A DNA stretch of 64,000 bases from Toxonevra muliebris (GCA_963691655.1 OY829326.1:143920998-143984997), one strand, 5' to 3'. Counted from the first letter of the stretch, positions 23,260 to 36,640 are shown. The notes: a model not told the origin generated them from the sequence alone. Program-made: numbers and translations.

Positions 23260-26200
23260 ACTGTAATATACGATATTTTCCAAGATTCTTCAAAAACAAA
23301 AGGCGCTAAGACAAAGTTGAATATATGTGTCACAGTTGGTAAGAGTCTTGGGTAATAGTGCCCTAACAAAAATAAGATGAATAATATCAAAGTCAACCGC
23401 ATTTGATTTAATCAAAAGCAAAGTTATTTGAAGTTATATATAAACAGGTTAATGAACAAATGTAGTCATCACAACAACAATGTATATAGAGACGGGCAAA
23501 TCAGACGGCCGTTTCGGAATCCGCCGCAATTCCTCATCAGTGATCTTAGTGATAGTTCTTAATCTTTCAATATCCTATATAAGCTACTAATATTTGAAAT
23601 CATAACCCAGAATTACAGATTTGATTCCAAATATCTTCACTGAATAGAGATATTGAAAAAAACTACCACTACCGTTCTATACACTTACGTTGTTGTTTTT
23701 TTCCCTCATTGTAAGAACTTTACACTTGTCAATACCAGAAAAACTTTCGCCTCGGAAAAATATTTTGTTTACTCCAATTATTTGAAGTAATAATTTTTTT
23801 TATTTTGCGTTTTGTTTGACACTTCTTATTCAAACTTAAGTTTAAACATTTTACTTTTCTTTGCGTGCACAAAGCTTAATTGACCAAAGTTGTAAGTTCC
23901 CCAACTAAACCAACATAATTTAATCTGTTAGAGATTAAGCAACATTAAAAAACATATTTCTTACGAGTCTCTTATGAAAATAAAAATGATTAAAAATAAA
24001 ATAATTTAAATAAGTTTAAAATTAAAATGCAAATATTTTGCTTTTTTTTATAGAAGAAACTTATTTTAGCTAGTACTTAAATGTGAGTAACAAAATACAT
24101 TAAGAAATGAAATTCATTTGCAAAAAATAAAAAAAAAGAAAGGTCTTAAATGAAAAAGAAAATTAAACCCTTTTAGTAATGAAATGCAAGAGGAATGTTA
24201 TATACATGCATATATGTACAATACTCATACATAATAGTATATATTTGCACTGTATATAGACTTTTAAATATTTAAAGTAAACTTTTTTTTACCAGTTTGG
24301 CTAAACTTTAAATTGTAAAAAATATATATAAAAATAAATGTAGTAAAATGATAGAAGGAAAATGGTAGAAGGAAAAATATAATAATGAAAAAAGGAAAAC
24401 AGTTGCCTTCCCTCTACAGGAAACCCTTAATTTAAACATTTTCTCCTGTAACATGTACTTTTTTTTTTTTTTTTTTTTGTTCTTTTCTATTTTCTTTCCT
24501 TCACTTGTTGGTTGGGTCTCGTTTTTGTGGCTTCCTGTGTGTGCACACACACAATACTGTACGGAAAATAAGTTAAACCATAGTTTTCTTGTTTTTTTTT
24601 TTCATTTTTCTGATTTTCCTTTTTTTTTTCATTCCTTCGAAACTTTTTGTGAATTAACAATAGCTTGTTTACGCTGGCGAACAAGCAAATAATGCATCAT
24701 AATTAACTTACATACTGTTGTGGTACGTTTAAGTTACTAACTAAGAGAATATTTTATAGTCTTTCATTGATATATAAATACCAACAAGAACATGGGAAAA
24801 TACCAAATTAAATGCATTAATTTAAGAAAACGAAGAATACATTTTTGAAATACATTTTGAAATGAGCTTCAATTCCAATATTATCTAAGAGAAAAAGAAA
24901 TTATAAAATTTGAGAAAACTTTGGAAATTCAATTAAAGGTTCCAAGCATACATACCGAGGAAAATAAACTTGGATCTCTCTTGTAAAAATAATAGATTGC
25001 ATTTTAATTTACTGGTTTTTCTACTTGATAACATTGGAAATATATTAAATACATTTTATTTTCTTGATGTATCAATGTATTTTGAAAACTTTCTAAACTA
25101 AATTCATTATTTACTTTTTAGTTTCTAAAGAATTCATTCAACATTTTGTAAAACTTTTAAGAGCATTGAATTCATTTAAAAACTCACAGCTTTAAATCAC
25201 TAGAAATTTTTGTTAAACTGCATTGCCATAAACTCTTAGAATGTAACATTTTTATATGTTACAATTATTTCAATTAAATTAAGATCCTTCTGGCACACCT
25301 GACACACTAATTAAGTGTCATTTTGTTAGTGTCAATTTGTAAATGTGTGTATTTATGTGTGCGATGTCAAAAGGAATTAGCCTTATTGTAATTGATACAC
25401 ACATATTTGTTAGTATATACCTAAATAGGAACATACGCATTGAATTACATACATATACATATGATAAATTGCATGTCATTCATTATGACAATTATATATC
25501 TCTGCTGTTATATAAAGATAATTTAATTACATGCACAACATATATTCTTATCATATAATAGATATAAACATATACCTAAACAGTAAATTAATTTCTAATA
25601 ATATAATATACATACTGTCAATTCAAATAAAATTACTCATACGCACTGTTGCACAAACATTTTTAAGTACATAGGTATGCAATAAATTCTTGAAGTTATT
25701 CTTAAAAATATTATATAAATTTAAATTGTTATACTGCCTTTGTGTTTCTTTTTTGTGATATAATTAAAATAACTACAACGCATTTAACTCAAACCAAAGC
25801 TTAAAATTATTACGCACATTATTTGTGCGTAATTGCGAATAATTTTATGTACTCATAACAATAGAAAATACATAAATATAAAAACACAAAAAATACAAAT
25901 AAGAACATGAGAAAATACCAAAATAAATGCATACTCGTGTATACACATGTGTAAGCGTGTGGGTATAACTAGTACCTGGAAATCTGATATTTTATTTTTG
26001 TATTTATTTTTAATCAGCAAAATAGCAACAAATGTTGTCATTTGCACAAGTGAAATTCGTTTACTTATTTCAGCGATTTCAGTGTACTTAGATTTATGTT
26101 GAAAAGTTTGAGTAGCAGTCGAGTACCATAAAATGTTTTTGTAGTGAAACTTCTTTGGCGAAGTTGTGAGTTGAAATTTTTAAAAATGGAAATGTCAGTA

Positions 26201-26600
26201 ATTTTCTAGTTATCAAAAAGCTGAGCATAGTTTTAGGGTTTTTTGTTGTTTTGGGAAAAACTATGTTTAACTGAGATTATGTACAATAGGAAGAGATAAA
26301 ACAACAGGATGAGGAAAAACAATGAATGCTTTATTTCAGCTAAAGCATTTGTTTCATATTTTAATTACCATAAGCAACTCGAGTCGTTTGTAGAAACTGA
26401 AAACAAACAATTAGAATAATAAAATAATATTGCTTCTTCGTGAATATTTTTATATAAAGAGCCCTTAAAATATGCTCAACTTTTTTTTTATAAAAATCTT
26501 CATAAAATATGTTACTAAGAAGAAATCTAGTAATTTTAGACAGTGTAGCTCTCAGTGTATGCTACAAGTTTTCAATATACAGCAAGTAAATTCTGGGAAA
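23260..26600. other. AT-rich non-coding DNA
   Basis: No gene supported. Long poly(T) runs lie at about 24459-24478 and 24593-24602. A near-duplicate pair, AAGAACATG.GAAAATACCA, occurs near 24787 and 25900. A GC-richer patch near 23498-23535 may be a transposon remnant of unknown type. Confidence 0.55.
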
Positions 26601-27988
26601 TAATATCATGCCTATAAATTTCAATTCTACCTCGTGTGGCGTCAACGGCTTCCGTTTTTTTTTACTATTAAGCAGCATCAATAAGCAACAATCTTGGGAC
26701 CATGATTGAGTTTTATAGGTACAGCTCTCACATATTTCAAGCTTTCTTTTATAATCAGTACTAGTCCTAGTTTACAATGAAAAATGCACTTAAACCTAAG
26801 ACTTTACTCAAAGCTGGTTTATGAGGACCTATTGCAAAATGCAGGAGACAAGACGCCCAAAGCAACAGTTTCGCTTACGAACATCGGCGATCCAACTTGC
26901 AGAATATAGAAGTTACTGATGCCGGCCATCCATACTATGCTCTTCTACCACTATGAAGTGTGCGCTGATAATGTTAAAGTCGCGTGTATAGCAAAATAAC
27001 TAATTTTAATCCAAAGAATGACGCACTATTTTAGGGACAGCTTCAGTCTCAAACCTCAGTTCATAGGCTGGCTTTTGGATATTTATTGATTCTTAGATCC
27101 TCAAAGTGAGGGTTTCACTCTATCGATGTATTCAAAGAATGTCATGTCTCTTTGATCCTTATGTATAACTACAACAGGCCAATAACAAGTGCCAACCAAC
27201 CGTGAGTTGCGTATTGCATATTATAGCCATTTGTGTTCTCATTAGGTAGTCTTCTTTTTTTGGCTATGCTGTAATTCTTTGTATGAAGCTGTAGTTCTTT
27301 ATCGAGATCGCTCTCGAGAATAATTCTCTAGATATTAGCACTGGAAGTAGACACCAATCCACTTGAAATTCATCAGTAGTTGGTGTCCATTTCAAATCTC
27401 CCCTCCCGTTTTTCCTAGCATATAAAAAAGGGGCAGAATAAAGCATAAGCCTTTCGAAGCTACTAAATTAGACTTGGTATCAAACGGTAGAATAGAACGG
27501 TCAATACAGCCAAAGTTTACCTAAAACTGAATGCAAATGTACATTTGAAGGGGAAAAATGTGATTTTAGAAAACGTTAAAGAAAACTACAGTCATCGTAA
27601 TAAATCGCCTGAGATATGCGCTTACTCTAAATTTAAAGGAACAGTTGTTCTCTTCATTGGCTTTTGAATTAGGATTATAAAATATCACTAGCAGAAAAAT
27701 TGTTCCAGTGCATTTTTGAAAAACTATTAAAATATTTTTATTAGATACTTAGAAATCTTGAAAACAATATGTAAGTACTACAAGTTGTATGTGATTATCT
27801 TTTGAAATTCTTAGGTTGTGGTAAAAGTGCCTTAAAAAGACCTTAGTCGTCTTGAATGATTTTTAAACATTATGTTAACAACCATTTATTTTCATGATTC
27901 CCCCATTTGTGCAGACTGCTTTAAGTAGTGAACTTTAGGTTGCATGGTATGTGAATCAGAGAAATACGACAACAGAATTTAAAATAAT
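26600..27988. other. Non-coding DNA, possible old repeats
   Basis: Moderate GC patches (26830-26990, 27320-27420) suggest decayed repeats, but no domain or terminal structure could be read. No gene supported. Confidence 0.45.
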
Positions 27989-27995
27989 TAATTAC

Positions 27996-28407
27996 ACAGT
28001 CCAACAGCATTTTTGAAACAGAATAGCCACCCTATAATCCTGAAAGGGAATGTTGTATAGACTATTTTTGTAAAACATACTTATAGTCCAGCACGTTTCA
28101 GTTTTTTTACAGTAGGTCAAAGTTTTGCAAGAAGTGTTATAAATTGATGTCTGAGGAAAATCTTGTTGGCAAAGTTGTAAAGTAGAATTTTACAAGGGTC
28201 ATTTCGGTAGAACATTTTAACCCTTTAGTTCTTCTTTTTATGGGACAATTTGACCCTTTTTTCTATGAAAACCTGAAAAGTCTTTTCAAAAGAGACATTT
28301 AAGGATTAAAATATTTCACAAAAATATTTGCCAGAAAATTTCACTGGGGGTCACCAAAGACATAAAAGTCATATATATAATGGTTAACGGCTGATAAAAG
28401 GAAATAG
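27996..28407 (+). repeat. Foldback left arm
   Basis: Inverted partner of 28979-29434. Landmarks include AATAGCCACCCT near 28022, GATGTCTGAGGAAAATCTTG near 28147 and ATTTGCCAGAAAATTTCACT near 28327. Confidence 0.9.
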
Positions 28408-29433
28408 TTTTTTCTTCTATCAAAATTATAATTTACACAGAACTATCACGCGGTTGGTATGTGATCTGCCGGTTCAATCCAAGTCATGGACGTAGAAAAT
28501 GCCAGTGCCCTGTCACCGCCTTTATATCAGGTCAATACCAAACTTTCTCAAGTTGTACATATAACTTTTGGTATGAAAATTTTAGACAACATTTTTTTCT
28601 AAAATTTTCTACTTTTAGAACTTCTACTTTTACACCCCCTACTTTGGGAGTTGGAACTCAACTTAAAACCGTTTTTCCGCCAATAAAAAAAATACGCGTA
28701 TGTTTGGTTATGCATTACTGCAGCATTTCCAGAAGCATCAGCAGCAAGAAGGAGCATCGCTGTCCCTTACTGTTAAATGCGTGATCAGCAGATAAATATT
28801 GACGTTTTAAACGTTTTTGCTTCTGCAAATGCTGCAATACTGTATGGCCGAATATACCCTACGTGTCTATTAGATTTTCGGACGTCCACTTGTTGGTCAA
28901 AATTAATGTTACAGTTATCTAAATCAATTATAACGCTGAATTTACATTATAGTATATTTTATTTATGTGAGTAGGCTGCTATTTCCTTTTAGTAACCTTT
29001 AACCGTTATATATATGACTTTTATATCTTCGGTGACCCTTAGTGAAATTTTCTGGCAAATATTTTTGTCGAATACTTAATACTTAAATGTTTCTTTTGAA
29101 AGGACTTTTCAGGTTTTCATCAAAAAAAGGGTCAAATTGTCCCATAAAAAGAGGAACTAAAGGGTTAAAATGTTCTACAGAAATGACCCTTGTAAAATTC
29201 TACTTTACAACTTTGCCAACAAGATTTTCCTCAGACATCAATTTATAACACGTTTTGCACTTAGTATTCAGCTCCCTTCGACAAAAATAATAAAACTTTG
29301 ACCCACCGTAAAAAAAAACTGAGACATGCTGGACTATAAGTTAATTTTACAAAAATAGTCTATAAAACATTCCTTTTCAGGATTACAGGGTGGCTATTCT
29401 GTTGCAGCCAAAAAGTCTTAATTTGTTGGACTG
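27997..29433. mobile_element. Foldback element with >400 bp inverted arms
   Basis: Left arm 27996-28407 and right arm 28979-29434 are inverted copies of each other with high identity (roughly nine in ten bases by eye), apart from a ~35 bp insertion in the right arm near 29260-29295. The ends are CAGTCCAACA and its inverse. The flanking 8-mers TAATTACA (27989-27996) and TTATTATA (29434-29441) agree at 6/8, weak support for a hAT-like 8 bp target duplication in AT-rich DNA. The 571 bp core (28408-28978) encodes no recognised protein. Inside each arm the word TTAACCCTTTAG (28224 and inverse near 29158) resembles a piggyBac-type end. A transcript would fold into a long hairpin. Confidence 0.85.
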
Positions 29434-29434
29434 T
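28979..29434 (-). repeat. Foldback right arm
   Basis: Reverse complement of the left arm, with an extra ~35 bp near 29260-29295 and a diverged tip near 29404-29420 just inside the terminal TGTTGGACTGT. Confidence 0.9.
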
Positions 29435-29441
29435 TATTATA

Positions 29442-31120
29442 AAGGCATGATGGCGGGCACTGTATTGGTCCAGTTTCTTAAACCTGAAGCATCCAAAATA
29501 ATTGTGTAAATAACTACCCACTTTTAAGAAAAACGACTACTTTAAATTTGTAAAATCAATACTTAAAACTGTATAATTATATTCAACCCCGAAAAATTCT
29601 TTAGGATTTATAATGAATATATTTTGAATGCAGTTTTATTCCCTTAGAGCATATACCTATACACATACATGCATTAGGGAGAAATTAAGCAAATACGTAA
29701 CAGGAAATTATAGTTTTCTGCAGGTAAAATGAATGAAATTAAAAGATATGTAGGAATTTTATTGAATTACTTGCTGTATAGCTACTTTTGTTAAAGTAAA
29801 TTTTATGTATACGCTTTCAACATTTGTTATTTTATAAAAAAAAAAAATAAAAAAATAGGAAGAATCTTAAATAGTTAAATTTATATACGAAGAGAATAAT
29901 AAATACAAATACATAAGAGTTGACCCAGGTGTGCCTTTGCATAAATAATATCTAAAAAATATAAATGTAATTTTGTTGTTTTCATAACATTGTATTTTTA
30001 ATTTTTTTTTTTTTTTTTTGCGAGTTACTAAAAATTTTTGCTGTTGTATAAATGTATATTTTTTTAATAAAATTTAATTTATGCATAACTCATAACTGCC
30101 GCTGACAGTTTTCTGCTTGTCTTTTTTTTTTAGTAGTTTGTTTGTTTTGTTTGTTATTACTATGTGCATACACTCACATCATTTCACAGCCACGCCCACT
30201 TACAGTGTTTTGCTACAATGTTTTCTTTATATGCGCGCATTTTAAAACAAAATTCTGCTATAGACGGATAAATACACAGTATGTGGAAAAAGTAAGTCGA
30301 GATATTGTTTAGAGGCTCAACCAAACCAATCTCAGATAAAAGGATTTAATCTCAACAATAAAACCCCAACTGAGTTTTGATCCACTTTATCACAAATTTT
30401 GTTTTTTTTTTTTTACAGTGGGTTGAAATTTTGATATTTCAGTCAAAAACCGAATTAAATAATGGGAAAAAACATGTGCATGCAAATTTGCATTTAAGTG
30501 ACATTGTGGTAAGCGGATATGTATGGGCACAAAAAAGGTTCATGTTTTTATCCCTGTGATTAATACATTGGGTCATATTGAGTCTGGCGCCATAAACAGT
30601 TTTTCGATTGCTAACAAAAACCTCGAGATTAATGCATTTTTATATATTTACTGTAGAAGAACAATTCACCAAAATTATTAGCGAAAAATGTGCTCATTAT
30701 GGGCATGGAAGTGCTTAGCAGCATACTTTTCCCACATACTGTATGCACGTATATACAATATACATATGTATGTAACATATGCACATTGTTTGCCCGTTCT
30801 TCATAAACATATTTCTTATGCAAAACTTGTTCGCTCTTTCCAACCACAAAGATCAACAATGCCGTATAAGCTTTGTGCTAATAGGTTATAGCTGTTGTCT
30901 TTGAGTGGTCTTGAAATTTTACTGCAGTGTTGTGGTTTTTGATTTTCATAAAATGCAAAAATTTTGTGTTTAAATTTAAGTTGATGAAAAATATTAAAGA
31001 TCTTTAAATTAAGAAGTAAATAGATAAAGTTTTAATATCCATATTTAAAACAATGACCAAGTTTTTGTCAAAGTAATAACTTCATTATCATGCGACCTTC
31101 AATCAGCAGCCTGAAAATTT
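29442..31120. other. AT-rich non-coding DNA
   Basis: No gene supported. The words AGTATGTGGAAAAAGTAAG near 30280 and TTCACCAAAATTATTAGCG near 30665 resemble Tc1-type terminal sequences; the latter also resembles 17191-17210. No transposase lies between them. Confidence 0.5.
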
Positions 31121-31129
31121 TTGTGATTG

Positions 31130-32440
31130 GCAAAAGAATCCACTAGTGCTCAATAACTTTCGGGATCAACTCGAACAACATGCTGCAGAACTTGAACCTT
31201 GGAATGCAATAGAACAGTACTGGGAAAAAAATGATGTCAGTAAATACCTGGGAACTAATTTCAAAACGTGTCAATTGCAAATCGCAGTTATTTCGCCTTA
31301 GTCCAAATAACAAATGAAGCTTAAACTCGTGCAACATACTGTAAGAAAAGAGAAACGCTAGTTCCTCAAACAGAAACCGGTATATAGCAAGATAAGAACC
31401 TCACGATTGAATACAGAATGTGAGAAATACTAAGGCCAAATTTGCATTCAGATGATGAGTAACTGGACACATGAAAGAGATATTTTTCATCGACGCTGAC
31501 TCACTTTATAGTTGAATGGCGGCCCAACCAAAGTTGCTCGCCAACAAGCCGCGCGATCTATAGTATTCCAGCGGAGTTTTATAAAATCTTACCGCTGAGT
31601 TACTGTGCTTACTCGTCAAGAAAAGGACATCGCCGCTATTATCAAAGCCACATATGCCGGTTCAGAGTATTGAGTCTAATCTCCATAAAGTCCACAATGG
31701 TGTGCATCAATGCTGCCATTTCTCTTAGTCATTCGAAGCGTTCTAAATACTGTTTTACTTCCACTACTCTATAACGATTTCAGGTGGACGATGACGAGTT
31801 AATTGAAGCATATTTACTACGCTAACAGATCTGCCACGTATGATCGATTGATTCATTAAGCGTGGAAACGTTGGCTGCTGGACTTAAAATTAGATTCCAG
31901 CAGACCAAATATTTGCAGCAAAGCAGTAAAGTTGTATGGTCATCCCATTGAATCGATGTTTAAATTCACATAACTTAGAACCAAAATTTCCGCTGGTAAT
32001 TGAAGAAGGGGACTGCGAGAAAGTCAGAAAAACCCGAGTGACATGTGGCGTAACGACAACATAAACGCCAACTTGAAAGTTCAACTACTTAACTCAATTG
32101 TTTTATCAATGCTGCACAGTTTCTGTACTTAGAAGGTAACGCAAACAATACTCAGGCTGCAGCAGGTCCTTGTAAATCGCTGTCCTCAAATTGAACTCCA
32201 AATTTTCTGCACTAATAAAATATCCAACGAAGAGTTGCTTCGTAGAACAAATGTAAAGTTCCCAGGCGTTCAATTGAAGGGCAGAAATGGAACTGCCACA
32301 CTATTCTTAAACATAACCGTAACATCGCACGTAAAGATATGGAATGGAAAACCTACCACTCAAAGAACAAGTTTCCTGGCATAAAATTACTCAACTTAGC
32401 AAGAGCTGGAAAGAGTTAGAAGTGGTTTGATCCCATACTA
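31130..32440 (+). pseudogene. RTE-like LINE remnant with internal deletions
   Basis: Three plus-strand blocks appear in the order of an RTE-type ORF. FRDQLEQHAAELEPWNAIEQ near 31165 matches the linker after the endonuclease. SIPAEFYKILPLSYC near 31562 matches the IPAELFK motif at the start of the reverse transcriptase. WRNDNINANLKVQLLNSIVL near 32047, VNRCPQIELQIFCTNKISNE and ELLRRTN match the C-terminal region (...LK..L.NS.V.S.LL......FVNRCLR.I....W...ISNE.L...T). The tail has RNIARKDMEW and WHKITQLSKSWKELE. The YADD/KAFD core is deleted or unreadable and stops are frequent. Clade placement rests on the C-terminal pattern. Confidence 0.7.
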
Positions 32441-32449
32441 TGACGAGAC

Positions 32450-34620
32450 AAAATTAGAAAGAGAACTCTAATTTTGATGCAATTTCGTGTGCTATTAAAG
32501 TTCAAGTGCTATGAGGTCGCTAAACTCAAATCTGAAGTCAGTTTTAATCAGTTTGCTTAGGTTTCATCACTAACTAATCTTAAAGTTACAATTTTCCTCG
32601 TATTTGGAAAGCTATAATGGAAAAATGGTTGGTTTGATCTTCAAGAAATTTATTTTATTTCTCATGTTGATGTTAGAATTAATAGAAAGTTAAATAATTT
32701 TTATTTAAATCCTTTTATATTGGAATAAAATCGATATTAATGAATGCAACTCTGGACTTTTTACACTTTTGGTAATTTTTTAGCATGATTGCATACTTTT
32801 AGGGTTAACAAAAAAAGTTTAATTCCATTGTCGAAAAAACGAGTTCAGACCTATTTTAAAATTGAATTTTTTCCTGAGAGCGAAAGATAGCTGAGTATGT
32901 TTTTGCATATTCCGATAAAAAAAACAGGTACCTTCTAAAATTGAGAAACCGGAACAAAATTCTCAAAATTCGATTATTTATTTTCAGTTTTAGTATTTTC
33001 AAAAATTCTTAACTTTAGAAACAACGCTGAATTTTTCGCTTTTCAAATCTTAATTTAAAAAACCCCATAGATTTTCTTTATTGCAAAGTACTTTTCTAAT
33101 AGATTCCTAGATATATTGGCGTATAACCGTTGTCAAAAATATCGTTTATTAAAGTTTCTGAATAAAGTTTAATTTAACTCAAGTAAATTTTAATGACATT
33201 AGAAATGAGTGACATTAAAGTCAGGTTAAGTTAAAACACAGTTTATTTTTGATTATTATTATGCGCCATTGTATTATTTTTCATAAAAATAATATTGCCT
33301 TTCCAAAGTTATAACAGACACACTGTCAATATTAGCATATTCGCTCGTACCTGTATTGAACAATGAACTAAATGGTTATTGCAAATGCAACACAATAACA
33401 CAATAAATTTTTACATTTTAAATTATTTTTACAAAAATTAAAAACAATATGAGCAGCAGTATTTGCATTGATTTCAACTCATGCACATATTATTGAAATG
33501 TGTGATATTCATATTTTGCTTGCATGTTAAATCAATGCATATGTCATATCAAAAAAAAAAAAACAAGAACAAAGTGAAAAAAATAACGATGCCATGCTAT
33601 CACACATTCACATCAACGCTCGTGACAGTTGACAATTTGACAGTTATACAATATACTAAGCATATGAGTGTATCTATGTATGTATAAACAAAAACAAAAC
33701 AACAGCAACCATAGCTACTATAGTATATAGAAAAACAAAAAAAAAACTTCATAAATTAATTTCTTTTATTTTCTGTTCACTTTTCCATTTTTTGCTTAGC
33801 AGTAGTCAAAAAAAAAAAAAATTTAAAAAAAATCAATACCAGTAAATTGTCCTTCTGCATCATTCAAATCCTTTTACAGTTACCACATTTTCATTTTTAT
33901 TTCATATTTTTTTCTTAAATATATTTTTTTTTTATATTTTTTTTTTTTGCTAGTTTGTGTATTTTTTCCATTCATTTTTAATTTACGTACTCAAATATTT
34001 TTGCCTTAGCATCATAATATTTTGCTGCCACACAATATGGCAGACAAGATGGCGCACTAACACTTACTTGCACACACACACACATTTATGTAAAACACAT
34101 GTATATGCGATATGTGGTGGTAAATTTGTGGTCTCGTTCGCGTAAATATGTGCGGACTTGTTTCAGTAGAAGTGGGCGGCTGGCTAGCGACCAAGCAGCG
34201 ATGTGGGTTTAATTGTATGCTGGTTTTTTTGAACATATGCATTTTTTCTTTTTTTTTTTAATTAATTATAAGCAAGAAATGATTATGCATCACTTTGTGG
34301 TTTGGTTTGTGTTTTTTTTTTGTTCAGCGAATATAAAAATTAATTGCAACAAGAACTTGGAAATAAATTGAAATTAATATTGATTTTAATATGTGTGTTT
34401 GCATTAGAAATATTAAAAATGTTAATTTTAATTTTTTTTTTTTGCTTTTTGTAAGTGTATTCAAAGCATCAAAGGATTTACAGTGCGTTTACACCTATGA
34501 ACATATCTGCATATAAGTATCTGCTTTTAGATGTATGTATATAATAGTGAAATAGTGTAGGTATTTGTGTTCCTTGTAGGCTCCAAACGGCTAAATCGGT
34601 TCATTTTTCAAGCATAGAAA
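32450..34620. other. AT-rich non-coding DNA
   Basis: Many poly(A)/poly(T) runs (for example 33549-33562, 33927-33950) and a CA repeat at 34072-34084. No gene supported. Confidence 0.6.
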
Positions 34621-34622
34621 GA

Positions 34623-34674
34623 ACATAGGCTATATTAAACTTTCGTATTTTGCCAATAGAAGGCAACTTCCATA
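34623..34674 (+). repeat. 52 bp direct repeat, left copy
   Basis: Aligns without gaps to 35488-35539 at roughly three quarters identity (ACAT.GG.TATAT.AAACT at its start, ACTTCC.ATA-type end). The two copies flank the LINE tail at 34685-35436. At 52 bp and this divergence they are more likely parts of an older repeated unit than a target-site duplication. Confidence 0.7.
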
Positions 34675-34684
34675 TTTAGGTGAG

Positions 34685-35436
34685 GTTAGGTTGTTGGGGC
34701 TGTTCATGAAAGAACACACTGAGACCTATTGGTCCATTGTGATACCCTTGGGGCGATTGTTACCTCTTGATCCCTTCCTAATTAAACCAATTTGTGCTTG
34801 CAATAAAATGTGAGTCTACCATAGAAGGGTGCTCCCAAAGTTTTGTGTCTGCGTGCTGCTAAAGCAGGGCAGTTACATATAAAGTGGAAAATGGTCTCTT
34901 CTTCCTCTTCATTTCTACAGAAGTCTACGTGCGTAGCTGCCTATGAGGCAGTGCCCGGTTAGAATAGGAACTACCCTACTTATGTGGACACGGTCCAGAT
35001 TAATGAGCGCTTTAGTGCGATCATGGTCAGGCATTGGCCAAAACTGTCTGGCGATAGCGCAAGTTGGTTCCATTCTCCATCTGCTCTTCGCAATGTGGGA
35101 GAAGTGGTCTTTAATTAAAAGTTTACACGTGGCAAGCGGTATACCTGCATTACCAGTAATAAGTGAATTGCTGAGTGTCGTACCAAGTTTGGCGAGGTCA
35201 TCAGCCTTATAGTTTCCCTCAATGTCGCTATGCCCTGGCACCCATATAAGGTGCAGGTTGTATGCCATGGCTGTCTCGTTCAGAGACGATCTGCATTGTA
35301 GGGCAACTTTAGAGTTATTAGCTGGACATTGGAGGGATATTATTGCCGCCTTACTATCAGTGAAAATGCGGATATCATTACAAGGTATCGCATTACACCT
35401 TATCAGATTTGCGGCTTCCATATTTAACTTCCGTTA
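34685..35436 (-). pseudogene. LINE RNase H domain and zinc knuckle
   Basis: A 168-codon open stretch (35421 to 34915, minus) shows DIRIFTDSKAAIISLQ, then NLHLIWVPGHSDIEGNYKAD and DLAKLGT: the central and C-terminal RNase H motifs, with the catalytic Asp of FTDSKAA and the Asp of YKADDL kept. It goes on to ILTGHCLIGSYARRL. After a single frame change near 34925 it reads CRNEEEEETIFHFICNCPAL and AARRHKTLGAPF, the zinc knuckle, ending near 34825. The N-terminal RNase H strand (TDGS/FQAE) is missing: the copy is truncated at about 35436. Apart from the frameshift it is well preserved, so among the younger LINE copies here. Confidence 0.9.
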
Positions 35437-35487
35437 AAAATAATACAATGCAATTTGACTGAAAAATTGTTCTTAACCTGCTTCAAA

Positions 35488-35539
35488 ACATTGGTTATAT
35501 CAAACTACCGTGTCTTGCCGCTAGAGGGAACTTCCCATA
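35488..35539 (+). repeat. 52 bp direct repeat, right copy
   Basis: Partner of 34623-34674. A further related phrase, TTTAAGATATTACAATGAAA, follows at about 35581, suggesting a larger, older repeat unit in 35440-35740. Confidence 0.7.
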
Positions 35540-36640
35540 GAAAATAAATAAAGTAAATTTTCGTTGTAGCTTTGCAACCGTTTAAGATATTACAATGAAA
35601 TAGTACAGGAGTTGTTCTTGACATTTATAAAACTTCCAGATTTTTCAGTCAGAAGGCACCTATCAAACCACATATGGTACATAGCAAAATTTTGAAGTCT
35701 TTGAGAGTATTGCAGTGAAATTTGATATGGTTTTATAAACGTTCAATCTCAGCTTCGAAGTATGATGACGTCAATAAAATAAATCATCGAATTCGATTGT
35801 GTATTCCCGGTGAATCATTAAATCAGTGAAATTGACATAGAATTACCACGAGCAAAATTTTATACGTTAAATTTTTCATAAGTGATTTGGACTACGAAAA
35901 GGGAGTTTGCGTGTGAAAACACGTTTTCAAGATATGTAAATACAGTTGAAGTACAAAAATTTCAGCGGTTTTATTGTATATCAAATGCAAATAATTCGAA
36001 TAACTCAACCGCTAAAATTAAAAAGAGTGTAGGTAATTTTCGATATAAGAATTAGGTGAAACCTCAAAATCGACCTTTTGACACATAAACTTCCTTTTTG
36101 TAGTACAATTTGTACATGTTAATTTTTCTTACATCTTATTTCTTTCCCAGTTTACTCGTTAATTTTTGCTTCTGGTAGTTCTAAAATTAAGCTTATACAT
36201 TTCTGAAGTTCAGTGACCCAATTGTAAAATTGTATGAATAATATTTTTCTAGAACTTATTATTGAAAAAATACCCACAGAAGATGGAAATAATTGGTTAA
36301 CATTTTCTAAAATATTTTCTAAGCAAGATTTTATTATAAAATACTGGCCACATAAACTTTCTCAGATGCAAAAATAGAAAAGATATCTTATGTTTTATTA
36401 TAGCAGCTTGTTCAGAAATGGGAAAACTTTGACTTTGAAGCTCAAAACGTTAACCACAGTGTTCTAGAGCACTTTCGCTATCCAACAAGTGTACTTTGTT
36501 CCCGATCAAATTTTTGTGTCGTATAGTCTTATTAACCCATATATGCCCAATAGCCGTACCGTACCACCTTACAGGTAAAAAAAAAATGTGCACCGTGCAC
36601 CTTCGAATCTAAATTATTTTTGCAAGACAATTTCGAAATT
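35540..36640. other. Non-coding DNA
   Basis: No gene supported. The 35540-35740 part looks like diverged repeat units; the remainder is AT-rich single-copy-like sequence. Confidence 0.5.

Noticed and set aside
24308..24692. Open frames rich in Lys or Phe around poly(T) runs
   Set aside because: They are translations of homopolymer tracts.
28461..28784. 107-codon open frame in the foldback core
   Set aside because: No recognisable domain, and it covers a tRNA-like segment; it could be chance.
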